Part shown: in pieces, positions 1-11,614 of the stretch
Position numbering within the stretch: position 1 is the first letter of the stretch
Layout: each line of letters starts with the position of its first letter
DNA from: Cavenderia fasciculata
Lineage: Eukaryota; Evosea; Eumycetozoa; Acytosteliales; Cavenderiaceae
Direction: 5' to 3'
DNA: 64,000 bases
NCBI RefSeq assembly: GCF_000203815.1
Contig: NW_004457713.1
Span: 387,358 to 451,357 of the forward strand
Notes under the pieces: model-generated
Seen by the model: the letters and a program-made list of their open reading frames with translations, nothing else
Databases searched by the model: none
Told to the model about the DNA's origin: nothing
Made by a program: the position numbers and the translations under genes

Positions 1-55
1 GTTAATATATTTATTTATTTATTATTATAATATTAGGATCCTATTCTATTGTCAG

Positions 56-1624
56 TCAGTCTGTCTGTGCAATATATTTGAATACAGTTTTGACTTGGTT
101 TCTAGAACCGTCCATTTTGAATCGCTGGCTTGTAGGTTTGTAGGAAAGACCTGCTTGCGATAGATTATGTTTATGGTTGTAACGTCTTTCGTAGAAATAA
201 GTGCGTAATATTATTGTTTTGATTCCTTTCACCATACCTATTGGTCGACTAGTAGTAGTAGTAGTAGTAGTACTTTTAATTTCTTTATCTTGATTATTAT
301 TATTATTATTTTTGCTATCTATATTATTACTATCTATATTATTGTTTTCGTTATTATTATCATCATCGTCATCTGTATCATTATTATTATTACTATAAGG
401 TTCCGGAAATCTAATATAATATAATTTTTTTTTCCTATTTTGATTATTATTATTATTATTATCACTATCACTATCGCTTTCGCTTTCACCATCATTACCA
501 TCATTACCATCGTCAATAATATTTATGTTATTATTACTATCATTATTATTAAAATAAAACTTATGATTATTATAATTATTGTAGCTTTCGGGTTTCAATA
601 TAGTAATATCTTGATTGATTAAACTTAATAAATTATTACAAAATGCATGACATGTATCTTTACAATGATTATGTGAATAGTCTTCGAGAGTGGTGAGTGA
701 TGGGAATCGAGGTAGAATTTCACCAAACCATCGTTTGATACGATGTTCATACGTTAATTCACCTGCTATATAAGTTACATTGTTTACCATAGTTGCAAGT
801 GTCATACGACATTCACCAGTCACATGCAATTTCGAGAGTGATGTGTATTTTGTTGCAAGGTCATCTGGTAGAGCTGAAATACGAAGCTTTTGAATGTGTG
901 ATTTGATAGTATCTGAAAGTGGCGACAAGTCATAATAGTAATTCTCTGGCATTTGTAGTGTTTGGATTGGGTTGGTGATGCGTTCGATGACCATTGGATC
1001 AACATACCTTGGAAGACAATCCGAGAATGATAGGTGCTTAAGTGACGGTTGGTACAGTTTCGATCGACTGTCTGACGTTTCAAGTATGAGTGACTCAAGG
1101 TTAACCATCAACCTAAGAACCTTTTCAAACATACCAGCGTAGCAATGTGTCATATAGAATAGACGCAACTTTCTAATACCTCTAAAAAACAGAATGGAAC
1201 CTATTGATGGCTCCAATGCAATACCAATCAATAGAGAAGACGGTACTGCAACATCGGTTGCTTGCTGTGCGACACATGCAATGTTATCAAGGTGTCTTGA
1301 CACTTCATCCGATGAATCTGCTCTGGCTTGGTTGTCTTTAAATCGTCCGTCAGTATGTTTGAGTGGTTCTGGGTCAATCATGATACGACTAAACAGAGAT
1401 GATTTGACAAGATGAAAGAATTGTTTGCATACCAACCCAAGTGACAATGGCCATCTGTACCGACCTTCAAGTAGGTTGTATTTAAATGGTCTGCACGCTC
1501 TATACTTGTACCGACCTGTCTTTGTATGCATCTCCCATGCATATCTAATAATATTGGTGATAATTAACATTGGTAGATGAGTACCTGTCATATTAGCATA
1601 GTTTAAAAGTAAATCTAAAAACAC
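56..1624 (-). CDS. F-box-like protein with N/D-rich C-terminal region
   Basis: Single open frame of 522 codons. The N-terminus (about residues 10-85) has an F-box-like layout: LPMLIITNIIRYAWEM followed by a second hydrophobic helix, LSLGLVCKQFFHLVKSSLF. The middle (about 90-350) has loose leucine-rich spacing (LRLFYM, LESLIL, LKHLSFSDC, IQKLRISALP). Residues of about 355-460 are low complexity, rich in N, D, S and T, with the usual dictyostelid AAT/GAT codons. F-box proteins usually act as substrate adaptors of SCF ubiquitin ligases, but no substrate can be named. The first ATG is used here; another methionine 11 codons in (NYANMTGTH) is an alternative start. It is only distantly like the LRR array at 45-64 kb. 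Confidence 0.75.
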   Translation of the reverse strand: MFLDLLLNYANMTGTHLPMLIITNIIRYAWEMHTKTGRYKYRACRPFKYNLLEGRYRWPLSLGLVCKQFFHLVKSSLFSRIMIDPEPLKHTDGRFKDNQARADSSDEVSRHLDNIACVAQQATDVAVPSSLLIGIALEPSIGSILFFRGIRKLRLFYMTHCYAGMFEKVLRLMVNLESLILETSDSRSKLYQPSLKHLSFSDCLPRYVDPMVIERITNPIQTLQMPENYYYDLSPLSDTIKSHIQKLRISALPDDLATKYTSLSKLHVTGECRMTLATMVNNVTYIAGELTYEHRIKRWFGEILPRFPSLTTLEDYSHNHCKDTCHAFCNNLLSLINQDITILKPESYNNYNNHKFYFNNNDSNNNINIIDDGNDGNDGESESDSDSDNNNNNNQNRKKKLYYIRFPEPYSNNNNDTDDDDDNNNENNNIDSNNIDSKNNNNNNQDKEIKSTTTTTTTSRPIGMVKGIKTIILRTYFYERRYNHKHNLSQAGLSYKPTSQRFKMDGSRNQVKTVFKYIAQTD

Positions 1625-1626
1625 AT

Positions 1627-1660
1627 GTTAGAGAAAGAAAGAAAGAAAGAAAGAATGAGT
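1627..1660. repeat. GAAA-type simple repeat
   Basis: Short tetranucleotide run (GAAA repeated about six times) just upstream of the F-box-like gene start. A low-complexity promoter tract with no further content seen. Confidence 0.6.
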
Positions 1661-1703
1661 TAGTTTGTTAACAACAACAATATTATTACTACTATAAACA
1701 TCA

Positions 1704-1904
1704 TCATGATATATTATACCAACCATTCTTCATATTCTCTTGGTAGGTTTCAATATCATCTCTTCTTTGTGTAATCATTTCGATCATCTTTGATCTTCTA
1801 GGTGCTTGTTTTGGCTTAAACACATTAAGATCCTTATCCCAAAAAATACACAATGATTTCATTGTCTTTTTGAGTTCTTTATCACTCATGTCATTCAACT
1901 CCAT
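1704..1904 (-). CDS. small hypothetical protein, 66 aa
   Basis: Short open frame with coding-like composition: charged and amphipathic, starting MELNDMSDKELKKTMKSLC, with a basic stretch KPKQAPRRSKMIEMITQRR, ending WYNIS. The spacing of a short helix, a proline/basic loop and a second helix vaguely recalls a SAP-like DNA-binding fold, but this is weak. It lies 79 bp upstream of the F-box-like gene on the same strand. I tested whether it could be an upstream exon of that gene: the available donor (TG|GTATAA) and acceptor (TTTTTAG at the F-box start) do not give compatible phases, so it is listed separately. Function unknown. Confidence 0.45.
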   Translation of the reverse strand: MELNDMSDKELKKTMKSLCIFWDKDLNVFKPKQAPRRSKMIEMITQRRDDIETYQENMKNGWYNIS

Positions 1905-1921
1905 CTGCTACTAGTAATTTC

Positions 1922-1930
<9 letters not shown>

Positions 1931-1954
<24 letters not shown>
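1931..1954. repeat. CT dinucleotide microsatellite
   Basis: An uninterrupted CT run of roughly 24 bp between two small genes; TCTC-rich sequence precedes it. Confidence 0.8.
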
Positions 1955-2137
1955 TCCTTCATACTGTAATTATCTTTATGTGGTTTGTTTGTCAAAATTT
2001 CATACTGATGAAGAATGGGAGGGAAGAAAATCAATTTACTTCCCGATGTTTTTTTCGTGCCTTTCCCTCCTTTTTTTTTGAACAGCCAACCATCATGATT
2101 TTAATTTAATAAAGAATTAATCATTTCTATATTTAAA

Positions 2138-2332
2138 ATGACCAATCCAGGCAACCTTAGACCTACAAGAAGGAGTATATCAATTCCCCAGAGGAAAATT
2201 AAAAGAAAGAGAGGTGGTCAGAAGAAGGTAATCCTCGAGTATCTAAAAAGGAACCGCCAAGACTTGAAGACACAAAAAGAGGTACCAAAACAAAAGAAGA
2301 TTTACCAAAACAAAAGAAAACATATTAACTAA
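2138..2332 (+). CDS. possible small basic protein, 64 aa
   Basis: Short open frame beginning MTNPGNLRPTRRSISIP and very rich in K, R and Q (RKIKRKRGGQKK, KTQKEVPKQKK). It has an ATG in an A-rich context after an AT-rich leader, as is usual in dictyostelid genes. No domain recognised. The high lysine content can arise by chance from A-rich DNA, so this may not be a gene. The surrounding 1905-2440 otherwise holds only simple-sequence T runs. Confidence 0.25.
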   Translation: MTNPGNLRPTRRSISIPQRKIKRKRGGQKKVILEYLKRNRQDLKTQKEVPKQKKIYQNKRKHIN

Positions 2333-2441
2333 GCTTATAATAGATATGTGAAGAACTTGGAGTCAGTATTAGAATGTTTCAGAAGACTGTAATCGTGTTA
2401 TTTTTTATTTTGATGTCTTGTCTTTACCAACTATTATTGTG

Positions 2442-3529
2442 GTCGTGGTCGTGATATGTTAGTTGCTTCTTTCACAAAAAGTATACTTGTAAGATGATAG
2501 TGACCATATTTCTTGATGTATTTAATCACTTCTTCTTCATTGATTAGATGAGGGTAATATCGATGTAGAAAAACCATTGCCTTGTCATCATTCCTGCCAC
2601 AATTTCTCACAAGTCATCTGTGAATGAATGTATTCCAGTATTGTGTAGATGTTTCATAATGGCTATTGTTTGATTACAATCTTTATGTTTTGGATAAAAT
2701 GTCTCCTGTGGGTCAACCAAACGCAACGAATGTGCCAACTTTACATACTCCAATGTACCATAGTTCATGATGAATACCCATCCAAACTTTTTCCATACCA
2801 ATTTGATAAACTCTGCCTTTTCTTCCTCTTGACTCGTACTTTGAATATGAGGTAGTTTCCAATCGTGATCCTCGTTTGGTACAAACATACTAAAAAACAT
2901 GACCCAACGAGATTGTTTGGTTGATAGTTGAGCAAGACTATCGAAATAGTAGACCTTTTCTTCGATATCATCTTCATCGTCTTCATCCATGTCATGAAAA
3001 TCAACAAAATCGTCTTCTTGGTCATAAGATTTGTCGATATTGTCAGAGTGATGGTAAAATTCGTCTAGTTCTTCTTTATCTATCATATATTCTTCTTCTT
3101 CTTGATTCATACTATTTTTGGCTTTTCCACACTATCCAATTCCTCGTCAACAACTTTTCAAATATGTTTGCAGTATCGACCAAGTGTTGATATTCATCTG
3201 GTTCAATGTAAAGTTGCAATACTTGTTTGATAAAGTCAATGTGTCGATAGAGATCCATGTCTTTGGGTGCACCACTACAGAGTAATTGTGGACATAAATA
3301 TTCAAAGTTGGAAAGTTCGGATTCTTGTTATTGTCGACAATATCTACAAATAGTCTAGCAAGTTTGATTAAATCTGATTGGCTGTGTTTAAAGTATAGAT
3401 CACCATTTCCAATAAATACATAGCCATATCTGGATGCATTCCTTTAATTGCAAGAGTAATACATTCATCGATATCATATATTGGTTTGATAGGAACTATA
3501 TTGGCTGATACAAGTAAGTTGTTTTCCAT
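2442..3529 (-). pseudogene. ankyrin-like family copy A, truncated and frame-broken
   Basis: Relic of the family that recurs at 3.6, 6.9, 8.5, 14.4, 29.3, 32.9, 36.8 and 40.6 kb. It starts mid-protein at an ATG giving MENNLLVSANIVPIKP, which aligns to family residues of about 190 onward, so the N-terminal third and first exon are gone. Similarity then continues in several frames: HSQSDLIKLARLFVDIV near 3340, the acidic segment plus LSTKQSRW at 2607-3110, and KYIKKYGHYHLTS near 2500. It stops at two adjacent stop codons near 2442, so the C-terminal 350 residues are also missing. It begins only 45 bp past the stop of copy B, which suggests that unequal recombination between neighbours produced the truncation. 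Confidence 0.8.
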
Positions 3530-3573
3530 TTTTTATTTTTGGTGTGGTAATTATTTGATTATTGGAAAAAAGG

Positions 3574-6048
3574 TCACTCTTCTTTTCCCAATAATAGTTC
3601 ATTTGCAAATGGAATATAATTTGATAGGTTATCGTCGATTGCAATATATCCATGATGAGCTAGATAGGTGATCAGTGATAGATTGAGATATCCAATTGAA
3701 CTTCTGGATCCAGAGGTGACTGGTTTATAACGGTCAACAAGGATCGATTGAAGGGTTGACGACCCCAAATAATCGAGATCCAATAACATTTTGAAACAAG
3801 ACAAGTTATTAAATAAAAAACATCTTTCAATCCATATTTTAGGTGTACCATCTTGATCATTGTTTTGGTGAGCCAAATCTAAAAAGTATTTCATTATCAT
3901 TGGTCGGTCGCGGATGAGTGTTGTGAGAAAGTTGGCATTGGGTTTAAACCCGTATTGGGTGTATAAGTGTTGAATAAATGCTAGTTGATTTGAAGTGATG
4001 GCTTCATCGATTAAACTTTTAAAGTCTTCCAAAGGTTTGTGTTTTGTCATGAATCTATCAAATGTTTTAGTGTCACCTCTTGATGCTATTGCTCGCCAAG
4101 TTGACCAATTGAATTCTAATAGTTTTCCTGGGTCATTGTGATCTCGATAATACTGTTTGATTAATTGGTAAAGTGCTTTGAATTGGTGATTGCATGATTG
4201 TCGATTGTATGATTCAGAGAGAATGTTGGTAAGTGTTGAAGAGGTTGGTTTGAATTTTGTTTGTTTAAAGAGTAGCCAGTCGACAATTTCAATTTGATTG
4301 TTTCGAGTTGAAATCTCTAATTGTTGTTGATAGGTTGATTCAACAGACACTCTTTTAATATCGCTATCATTGTAATACTGTTGTAAGAGTTGAAAACTCT
4401 CTTGACCAACACGATCATCGTAATAGTAGTAAAGAGAAAATCCAATCAATTTAATCAATACACCAAGAGACGTTGAATTGATACCACCACCACCACTACT
4501 GCTATCCTTGATTTCACAAGGTAGTTGCGAGGCCATTGGATCTTCATTTTGAATTACTTCAGGCACAACTAGTACACTAGTAAGATGATAGTGACCATAT
4601 TCCGTGATATATTTAATAGTGTCTTGTTGATTGATAAGATAAGGGTAATTTAGATGTAAAAAGACGATCGCCTTGTCATCACCCTTGCCGCAACTTTTAA
4701 CAAAGTTACTTGTAAATGGGTTGATTCCATTGTCGTGTAGATATTTCATGATTGCCAAAGTTTGATTGATATCTTTATGTTTTGGATAAAATGGTTGATT
4801 TGGGTCGACCAAACCCAATAAATGTGCCAATCGAACATACTCCAATGTACCATAATTCATAATAAATTGCCATCCAAACTTTTCGCACACCATTTTGATA
4901 AACTCTGCCTTTTCTTCCCCCTTTACACGTACTTTGAAAATATGATATGGTTTCCAATCACGATCCTCGTTTGGTACAAACATACTAAACAAAAACATAT
5001 ACCATCGAGATTGTTTGGTTGATAATTGAACAAATCGATCGAATTCGTAGACATTTTCATCATCATCGTCATTGAGTTGATCCTCTTGTTCTTGGTTATC
5101 ATCATCGTCATAATCGTCATAATCAGAAGGATCGCGACCGTACATACTCGAGATCTCCATATTGTCAGAGTAATGATAATAATCGTCTAGTTCTTTATCA
5201 ATTGATCTTGATCTTCTTGTTCCTTTATATTCTTTGGCTTTTCGACACAATCCATTTCTTCATCAACGACAAACTTTTCAAATATGTTTGCAGTATCAAC
5301 CAATTGATGATATTCATCTGGTTCAATGTACCGTAGCAAGACTTGTTTGATAAAGTAAATGTGTTGATCGAGATCCATGTCTTTGGGTGCACCACCAGTA
5401 CTGAGTAATGGTCCAATGACAAATTCAAATGCAGAAAGGTCACATTTAAAGTGACCATCTGCATAAATGATAGTGTCCATATCCACAGTTGGCCAGAGTA
5501 GAGTGTCGAAATAAGAGTTAAAGATAAAAATATTGTTCATTGAGATTCCATCATTCTCGTTGACAATATCGACAAACAGTCTCGCGAATTTGATTAAATC
5601 TGATTGGTTGAGTTTAGAGAGACCATCTCCCAAAAAGATTGGTTTGGTCACATTGAATTGATAATGATTCATTTCCAATAGATGCAATGCCATATCTGGA
5701 TGTATTCCTTTAATTGCAGCTGCTATACATTGATTTATATCAATAAGTGTGAATAGGAACGGTATTACTAAACAATATTTTAAATATCTCCAAATTCCCT
5801 TTACTTGCTGCCATCTTGAGACAATCAGGATTAAGAAACCATTCAGGTTTCTTTTCAAACAGATATTTAAATAACTCCAAGTGTTGTTCATCTTGACCAT
5901 TAAATGAACATATATCTTCAGTTGTTTTAAAATTCCATTTTAAATGATGTTCAAATAAATAATCTTTTTTAATCGTAAATAAATTTAAAGAAGAAAAAGT
6001 TGTAGAAGAAGAGGATGAATTATCGTCGGTGATTGTTATTTGTTGTTT

Positions 6049-6080
<32 letters not shown>

Positions 6081-6495
6081 TGAATTGTAACAATTCTTTT
6101 TCTTCTCTTTCAATTCTTTCTTTTAATAGATTAATATAACCACAACGAAGATACCAACCTATCTTTTCTGGTAGTTGATTAAACTTGTAATACACTACAT
6201 CTTTCTTTTTCTTTGTTGCCAATATAATCTTTCTAAACAATACCAAATTACATAATACACTTTTAATGACTCTATCATGTTGTTCTTTATTTGTTTGATT
6301 ACACTTGCTATCTTCACATCCTTTAATCTTTAAACAAAAGTTTAGAAATTATAAAACTAAAAGTAAATATCTATATTCTTTCATTAGATCAATCTTATAA
6401 AGATTTATCATTTAATAACTTACAGCAGTGAATGAGATGATTCTAGGTTTATTTATAATCTCTCGAATATATCTATCTTTATATCTTCTCTCCAT
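3574..6495 (-). pseudogene. ankyrin-like family copy B, full length with two frameshifts
   Basis: Exon 1 is 6424-6495 (24 codons, MERRYKDRYIREIINKPRII...). A GT-AG intron (6328-6423) follows, and exon 2 opens at 6327 with IKGCEDS. The long exon is broken twice. Near 5745-5760 the frame slips by one base just after NTVPI, and near 5190-5250 it slips again between KPKNIKEQEDQ and the acidic segment SIDKELDDYYHYSDN. All family landmarks are otherwise present through PFANELLLGKEE at the end. Either a recently inactivated gene or two errors in the assembly; the long open stretches (168, 237 and 558 codons) suggest little decay. The N-terminal half carries a poly-Q tract. Confidence 0.8.
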
Positions 6496-6499
6496 ATCT

Positions 6500-6860
6500 T
6501 ATCTCTCTTATTCATACTTAAAATAATAATAATAAAATTAAAATTTCTTCGATCGTTGTGTAGTTGTTACTTCACATAATAAAAAATATTATTTATTCTT
6601 TTATTTTTTCTTTTTTTTTATGTGTTGTAGGAGGAGACTCTTCACGACGTCTCTCCCAATCTACTCCCTTATCCAAATAGGGTATTGTATAGCACCATTC
6701 ATTCTATTCCTCTCTAGTCTATATATTAATACTAAACTACTGTTGGAACACTGGGGAGCCAATCGACGTGCCGTCAACTGACTTGACAAGTATCGCCTTA
6801 CTATCATATATATATTTATCTACCACTATCTGCTAAGCTTTCTACATGTGTGTGGTTAAA
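6500..6860. other. intergenic region with coding-like scraps
   Basis: Between copies B and C. On the minus strand, roughly 6600-6800 reads like fragments of protein: ILVKSVDGTSIGSPVFQQ, then in another frame WCYTIPYLDKGVDWERRR running into a lysine tail. This patch is visibly richer in G and C than its flanks. I could not join the pieces with a believable intron and recognise no family; it may be a remnant exon pair. Confidence 0.3.
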
Positions 6861-8401
6861 TCTTCATATTAAATCAAAAGTCGATCCAAAAGCATTTCTA
6901 ACCATTTTAATAAATTCTGATTGTCTTTCCTCTTTGATTCGTAGTTTAGTAATCAATGGTAGATTTCCAACCCAATAGTCTTGATCTTCTTTGTCCTGTT
7001 TTATCTTGATTCAAGTACATGCTAAACATAAACATATACCAACGTGATTGTTTGGTTGAAAGTTGAACAAGACTATCGAAATGATTGTCCATCTCTAGAT
7101 TCTTTGGAATTTCTACAAAATCTATTTCCTCTTCAATCACATAGATTTTGATCAATTCCATATCGACCAATTGTTTATATTTCTTTGGGTCCACATCAAG
7201 TTTCAACACTTGTTTGAAAAATTCAATGTGGTCATCGAGATCCGTATCTTTTGGTGCACCAAAACGTAGGAAATTTAAATACACTCCTTCTAGTTGGAAT
7301 TTACATAGATTACCAGCATATTTGATAGTATCTATATCTCTAGTTGGTAAAAGTAGATCGGTGAAAAAAGATTTAAAGTAATCTTCAATTGAAATGACTC
7401 CATCTTTTTTGTTCTTTTTGTGAATTTTCTTGTTATTGTTGAAAATATCAACAAATAATCTAGCAAGTTTGATTAAATTTGATTGGCTGTGTTTATAGAG
7501 ACCATCCTCTAAACTGAATGGTTTGGTTACTTTGAATTTGTAATGATTCTTATCCAATAAATACGATGCCATATCTAGATGCATTCCTTGAATTGCAACA
7601 GTTATACATTCATCGATATCATATGGTATTTTAATAGGAACAGATGTATTACCAACCAATATTTTAAACATATCTAAATTACCTTTACTTGCTGCCATCT
7701 TGAAACATGATGGGTGTTGAAACCAAAATGATTTCTTTTCAAAAAGATATTTAAATAATTCCAAGTGTTGTTGTTGTTGTTCATCTCCTCCACCACAGTA
7801 AAATGAACATATATCTTTGGTAGCTACATCATCACTCCAATTTAAATGATGTTGGAGTTGATTCATTTTTTGAAGCAAATCTTCTCTTTTGGTCTTAATG
7901 CACGTATCTCTACTGATACATTTCTCTTTTGCAAATGGAGAATATTTTCTAAATTTAGATCTCTTGTTATTTAAATTGTTGATTTCTATTTGTTGTTTTT
8001 CTTGTTGTTGCTCAATATTGAATTGATGTAATTCTCTTTCTTCTCTTTCAATTCTTTCTTTTAATAGATTGATATGACCACCTCTGAGATACCAACCAAG
8101 ATTATTTGGTAGTTGATCGATCTTGTATGTATTTACACCTCTCTTTCTTGATACCGATATAATCTTTCTGAACAATACCAAATTACATAATACACTTTTA
8201 ATGACTCTATCGTGATGTTCTTTGTTTGATTTACACTTGATATCATCACATCCTTTTATCTTAAACAAAAATTAAATTCTATATCGATGTCTTTGCTACA
8301 CTATCCTATAGCACACTTACAGTGAATGGTATAGATATAGGTTTGTTTTGAACGATATAAGTGTATTTTATATATGTTACACGGTTCTCTATTTGTTCCA
8401 T
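6861..8401 (-). pseudogene. ankyrin-like family copy C, C-terminal half lost
   Basis: Exon 1 is 8321-8401 (27 codons, MEQIENRVTYIKY...ISIPFT), donor GTAAGTG, intron 8260-8320. Exon 2 starts at 8259 with IKGCDDIKCKSNKEHHDRV. The frame stays open for 438 codons through LSTKQSRWYMFMFSMYL and then shifts, ending at 6946. Downstream in another frame, ITKLRIKEERQSEFIKMV (about 6861-6947) continues the family for some 28 residues, after which all similarity stops. It lacks the whole second half, roughly 400 residues. A truncated protein of about 464 residues could still be made, so expression would be worth testing. Confidence 0.8.
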
Positions 8402-8509
8402 AGTAGTAGTAGTAATAGTATGTTAACTTTTAAAATAATACTTGATGGTTTCGCATGCAAAGTATTTTAATATTTTTTTCAATTTTTTTTTTGTCTTGGA
8501 TTTATTTAT

Positions 8510-11327
8510 TTATTTCTTTTCCAACAACAATTCGTTTAAAAATGGAACATGCTTTAAGAGTTTCTTGTTGTTGATCATGTTAACATCAACAATATGACCA
8601 TGATGAACAAGATAGTTGATGAGTGGTAGCTTGCGATGTGATTTTTCTTTTAATACACTATTCGATTTCATGCCAAAATATCCTTTGATTCTAGTTGTTG
8701 AGTCAAAATAATCTAGATCCAATATCATTTTTAAACATGACAAGTTGCCATCTACCAAACATCGTTCAAGAGCTCTTTCAATAGATTGGTCGACATTGTA
8801 GTCTTGAGGAAAGAATCTTTGACTCTTTTTTTTTGATTCTTTTTCTTCTTCTTGATGAGCCAAATCCAAAAAATATTTTAATATAATTGGACGATCATTA
8901 AGAATAGTATTATTGATACATCTGGTAATGTTTTTCTTTAAATGTGAGTATTTGTTGACGAGGTGTTGAATAAATACTAGTTGATTATGAGTGGTGGCAT
9001 GTTTAATGACAGTTGTCAAATCTTCCAAAGGTGTATATTTGGTCATGAATCGATCAAATGTTTGAATATCACCTCTTGATGCTATTGATTCCCAAGCTTT
9101 ACCTCCAAGTGATAATCTCTTTCTTTTTTCATGATTCTCTCGATAATAACGTTTGATTAATTGGTAAAGTGCTTTGTATTGTCGGTTGTATGATTCAGCG
9201 AGAATGTTGGCAAGTGTTGAAGTGGTTGGTTTGAATTTTGTTTGTTGAAACAAGAGATAGTCGACAATGTGAATTTGGTTGTTTCGAGTTGAAATCTCTA
9301 GTTGTTGAATATAATTTAGATTCTTTGATGTAGTACTGTCAATGTCGTTGTAATACTGTTGCAAGAGTTGGAAACTCTTTTGACCAACACGATCATCGTA
9401 ATAGTATTCCAAGGTAGATCCAGCCAATTTGATCAATACACCAAGAGTAGTGGCATTAAGGCAACTGCTATCTTTGATGACATAGTGGTGTCGGTTAACA
9501 CGACCTGATTTTCTTTGTGGAGTTTCTTCAGGCGCAACTATTACACTGGCAAGATGATAATGACCATATTTCTTGATATATTCGAGAATATTATCTTTTG
9601 TGTCGAGTATTAGTTGAGGATAATGTTGATGGAGAAACAAGATCACTTTGTCATCATTCTTGCCGCAATCTATTATAGCACGTTTTTTAAATGGGTTGAT
9701 TCCATTATCGTGTAGATATTGCATGATGGTCAATGTATGATTGATATCTTTATGTTTTGGTTTAAAGGATTCATCTGGGTCTACCAAACCCAACGAATGT
9801 GCCACCTTTACATACTCTAATGTACCGTGGTTCATGATGAATTCCCACTTAAAAGTTTTGCATACCAATTTGATAAACTCTTCTTTTGTTTCTTCCTTGA
9901 CACGTACTTTGAAGATGTTTTGCAAGTCCTCCCAATAATCATCCTTGTATGTGTGCGTTTCTAAAAACATACTAAACATAAACATTGTCCAACGTGATTG
10001 TTTGGTTGATAGTTGAACAAGACTATCGAAATAGGTCTCTTCCTCTTCCTCTTCCTCCTCCTCTTCCTCTTCCTCTTCTTCCTCCTCTTCTTCTTCTTGG
10101 TCATCTTTGTTATTAATCTTTTGACTCTTTGGTTTTTCTATACAATCCAATTCCTCGGTAACGACAAACTTTTCAATAAATTTGTTTGCCGTATCAACCA
10201 ATAGTTGGTGTTCCTTTGGCTCGACATAATGCCTCATTGACAGTTTGATAAAGCCAATGTGTCGATCTAGATCAATGTCTTTAGGCATACCAGTACATAG
10301 TAAATTGGCGTACACACCTTCAAAGGCGTACACTTCGTAACCGCGTGCGCACTTGATCGATTCCATATCTCTTGTTGGCATGAGCAAATTAAAGAAATAA
10401 TGTACAAAGATATCTTCCATTGTGATCTCATCATTCTTTTTGACAATATCTACAATTAGTCTAGCAAGTTTGATTAAATCTGATTGACTGTGTTTAAATA
10501 GACCACCTTTTAAAATGAATGGTTCGGCCGATTGGAATGGACTGGTCATATCGAATTTGTAATCATTCTTTTCCAATAAATACAATGCCATGTCCGGGTG
10601 CATTCCTTTAATTGCAAGATTAATACATTCATTCATATCATATGATGGTTTGATAGGAATAGTATTACCAGCCAATATTTTAAACATCTCTAAATTACCT
10701 TTACTTGCTGCCATTTTGAAACATCCAGAATGATTAAACCATTCAGGTTTCTTTCCAAACAAATATTTAAATAATTCCAAGTGTTGTTTATCTTGACCAT
10801 CAAATGAACATATATCTTTAGTTGTTTTATAATTCCATTTTAAATGATCATCAAATAAATAATCTTTTTTAATTATAAATGAAGAAGATGAAGTAGAAGA
10901 AGAGGATGAAGTATTATTATTATTATTATTATTATTAAATTGATGTAATTCTTTTTCCTCTCTTTCAATTCTTTCTTTTAATAGATTGATATAACCACCT
11001 CTAAGATACCAACCAATCTTTTCTGGTAATTGATTAAGCTTGTATGTCTTTACACCTTTCTTTGAAGATACCGATATAATCCTTCTAAATAATACCAAAT
11101 TACATAATACACTTTTAATGACTCTATCATGTTGTTCTTTATTTGTTTGATTACACTTGCTATCATCACATCCTTTAATCTATTAAATAAGTAATAAATA
11201 AATAATAGAGAGACTTCAAGTTAATATCATTCTTTGTTTCTCTCTGATCATTATCATTAAAGTCTTTACTACTACTTACATTTTTGAATGGGATGATTTG
11301 AGCGCTATTTTTAACGATTTGCATCAT
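8510..11327 (-). CDS. ankyrin-like family copy D, intact, 905 aa
   Basis: Two exons: 11280-11327 (MMQIVKNSAQIIPFKN, 16 codons) and 8510-11179, joined in phase 0 by an intron 11180-11279 (GTAAGT...TTTAATAG). Landmarks in order: a conserved block GCDDSKCNQTNKEQHDRVIK at about 19-38; INLLKERIEREEKEL at 81-94; a poly-N/S linker; ankyrin-like helices with FKMAASKGNLEMFKIL at about 170-185 and LAIKGMHPDMALYLLEKN; a long poly-E run near 380-400; LSTKQSRW; and C-terminal helix pairs FKMILDLDYFD and LINYLVHHGHI. The pairs of short helices separated by loops resemble degenerate ankyrin repeats, which normally mediate protein binding. No catalytic motif is seen; function unknown. Confidence 0.85.
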
Positions 11328-11355
11328 TTTGTTACAAACTATACGAAACAACTTT

Positions 11356-11385
11356 GATGATCATAGTGATGTGATCACTATGCTA
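11356..11385. repeat. short inverted repeat upstream of copy D
   Basis: CATAGTGA and TCACTATG form an 8-bp perfect stem around a 5-nt loop, about 30-50 bp upstream of the copy D start codon. Could be a promoter element or chance. Confidence 0.35.
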
Positions 11386-11419
11386 TGATGTTCATCGTTC
11401 TTCAACAAAAAAAAAAAAA

Positions 11420-11614
11420 CTACAAAGAATTTAAATAATTTTGTTTGATGTGGTCAAAGGCCTGGTCCAACCGATACGTAGCATCTGACGAGCTCATTTC
11501 ATTACCTGGTTTGAATGACTTTCTGATCATGCACCTTAATTGTAATTGAAATGTTATAGAGTGAGTGATTCGAAGAACAATACTGATACTAGTTGTTGTA
11601 CAAGTGGATGGTTG
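11420..11614 (-). other. coding-like open frame, possible terminal exon
   Basis: A 65-codon open frame in the gap between copy D and the EGF gene. Its last 36 codons begin with an ATG at 11530 and read MIRKSFKPGNEMSSSDATYR, then LDQAFDHIKQNYLNSL. The G+C-richer patch and the mixed amino-acid use look like real coding sequence rather than AT noise. No upstream exon could be attached with confidence and no family is recognised. The rest of 11328-12215 is AT-rich low-complexity sequence in which I see nothing else. Confidence 0.3.

Noticed and set aside
334-622. Ile/Met-rich frames on both strands opposite the F-box gene
   Set aside because: They are shadows of the N/D-rich repeat of the 56-1624 gene; codon repeats of AAT/GAT read in other frames.
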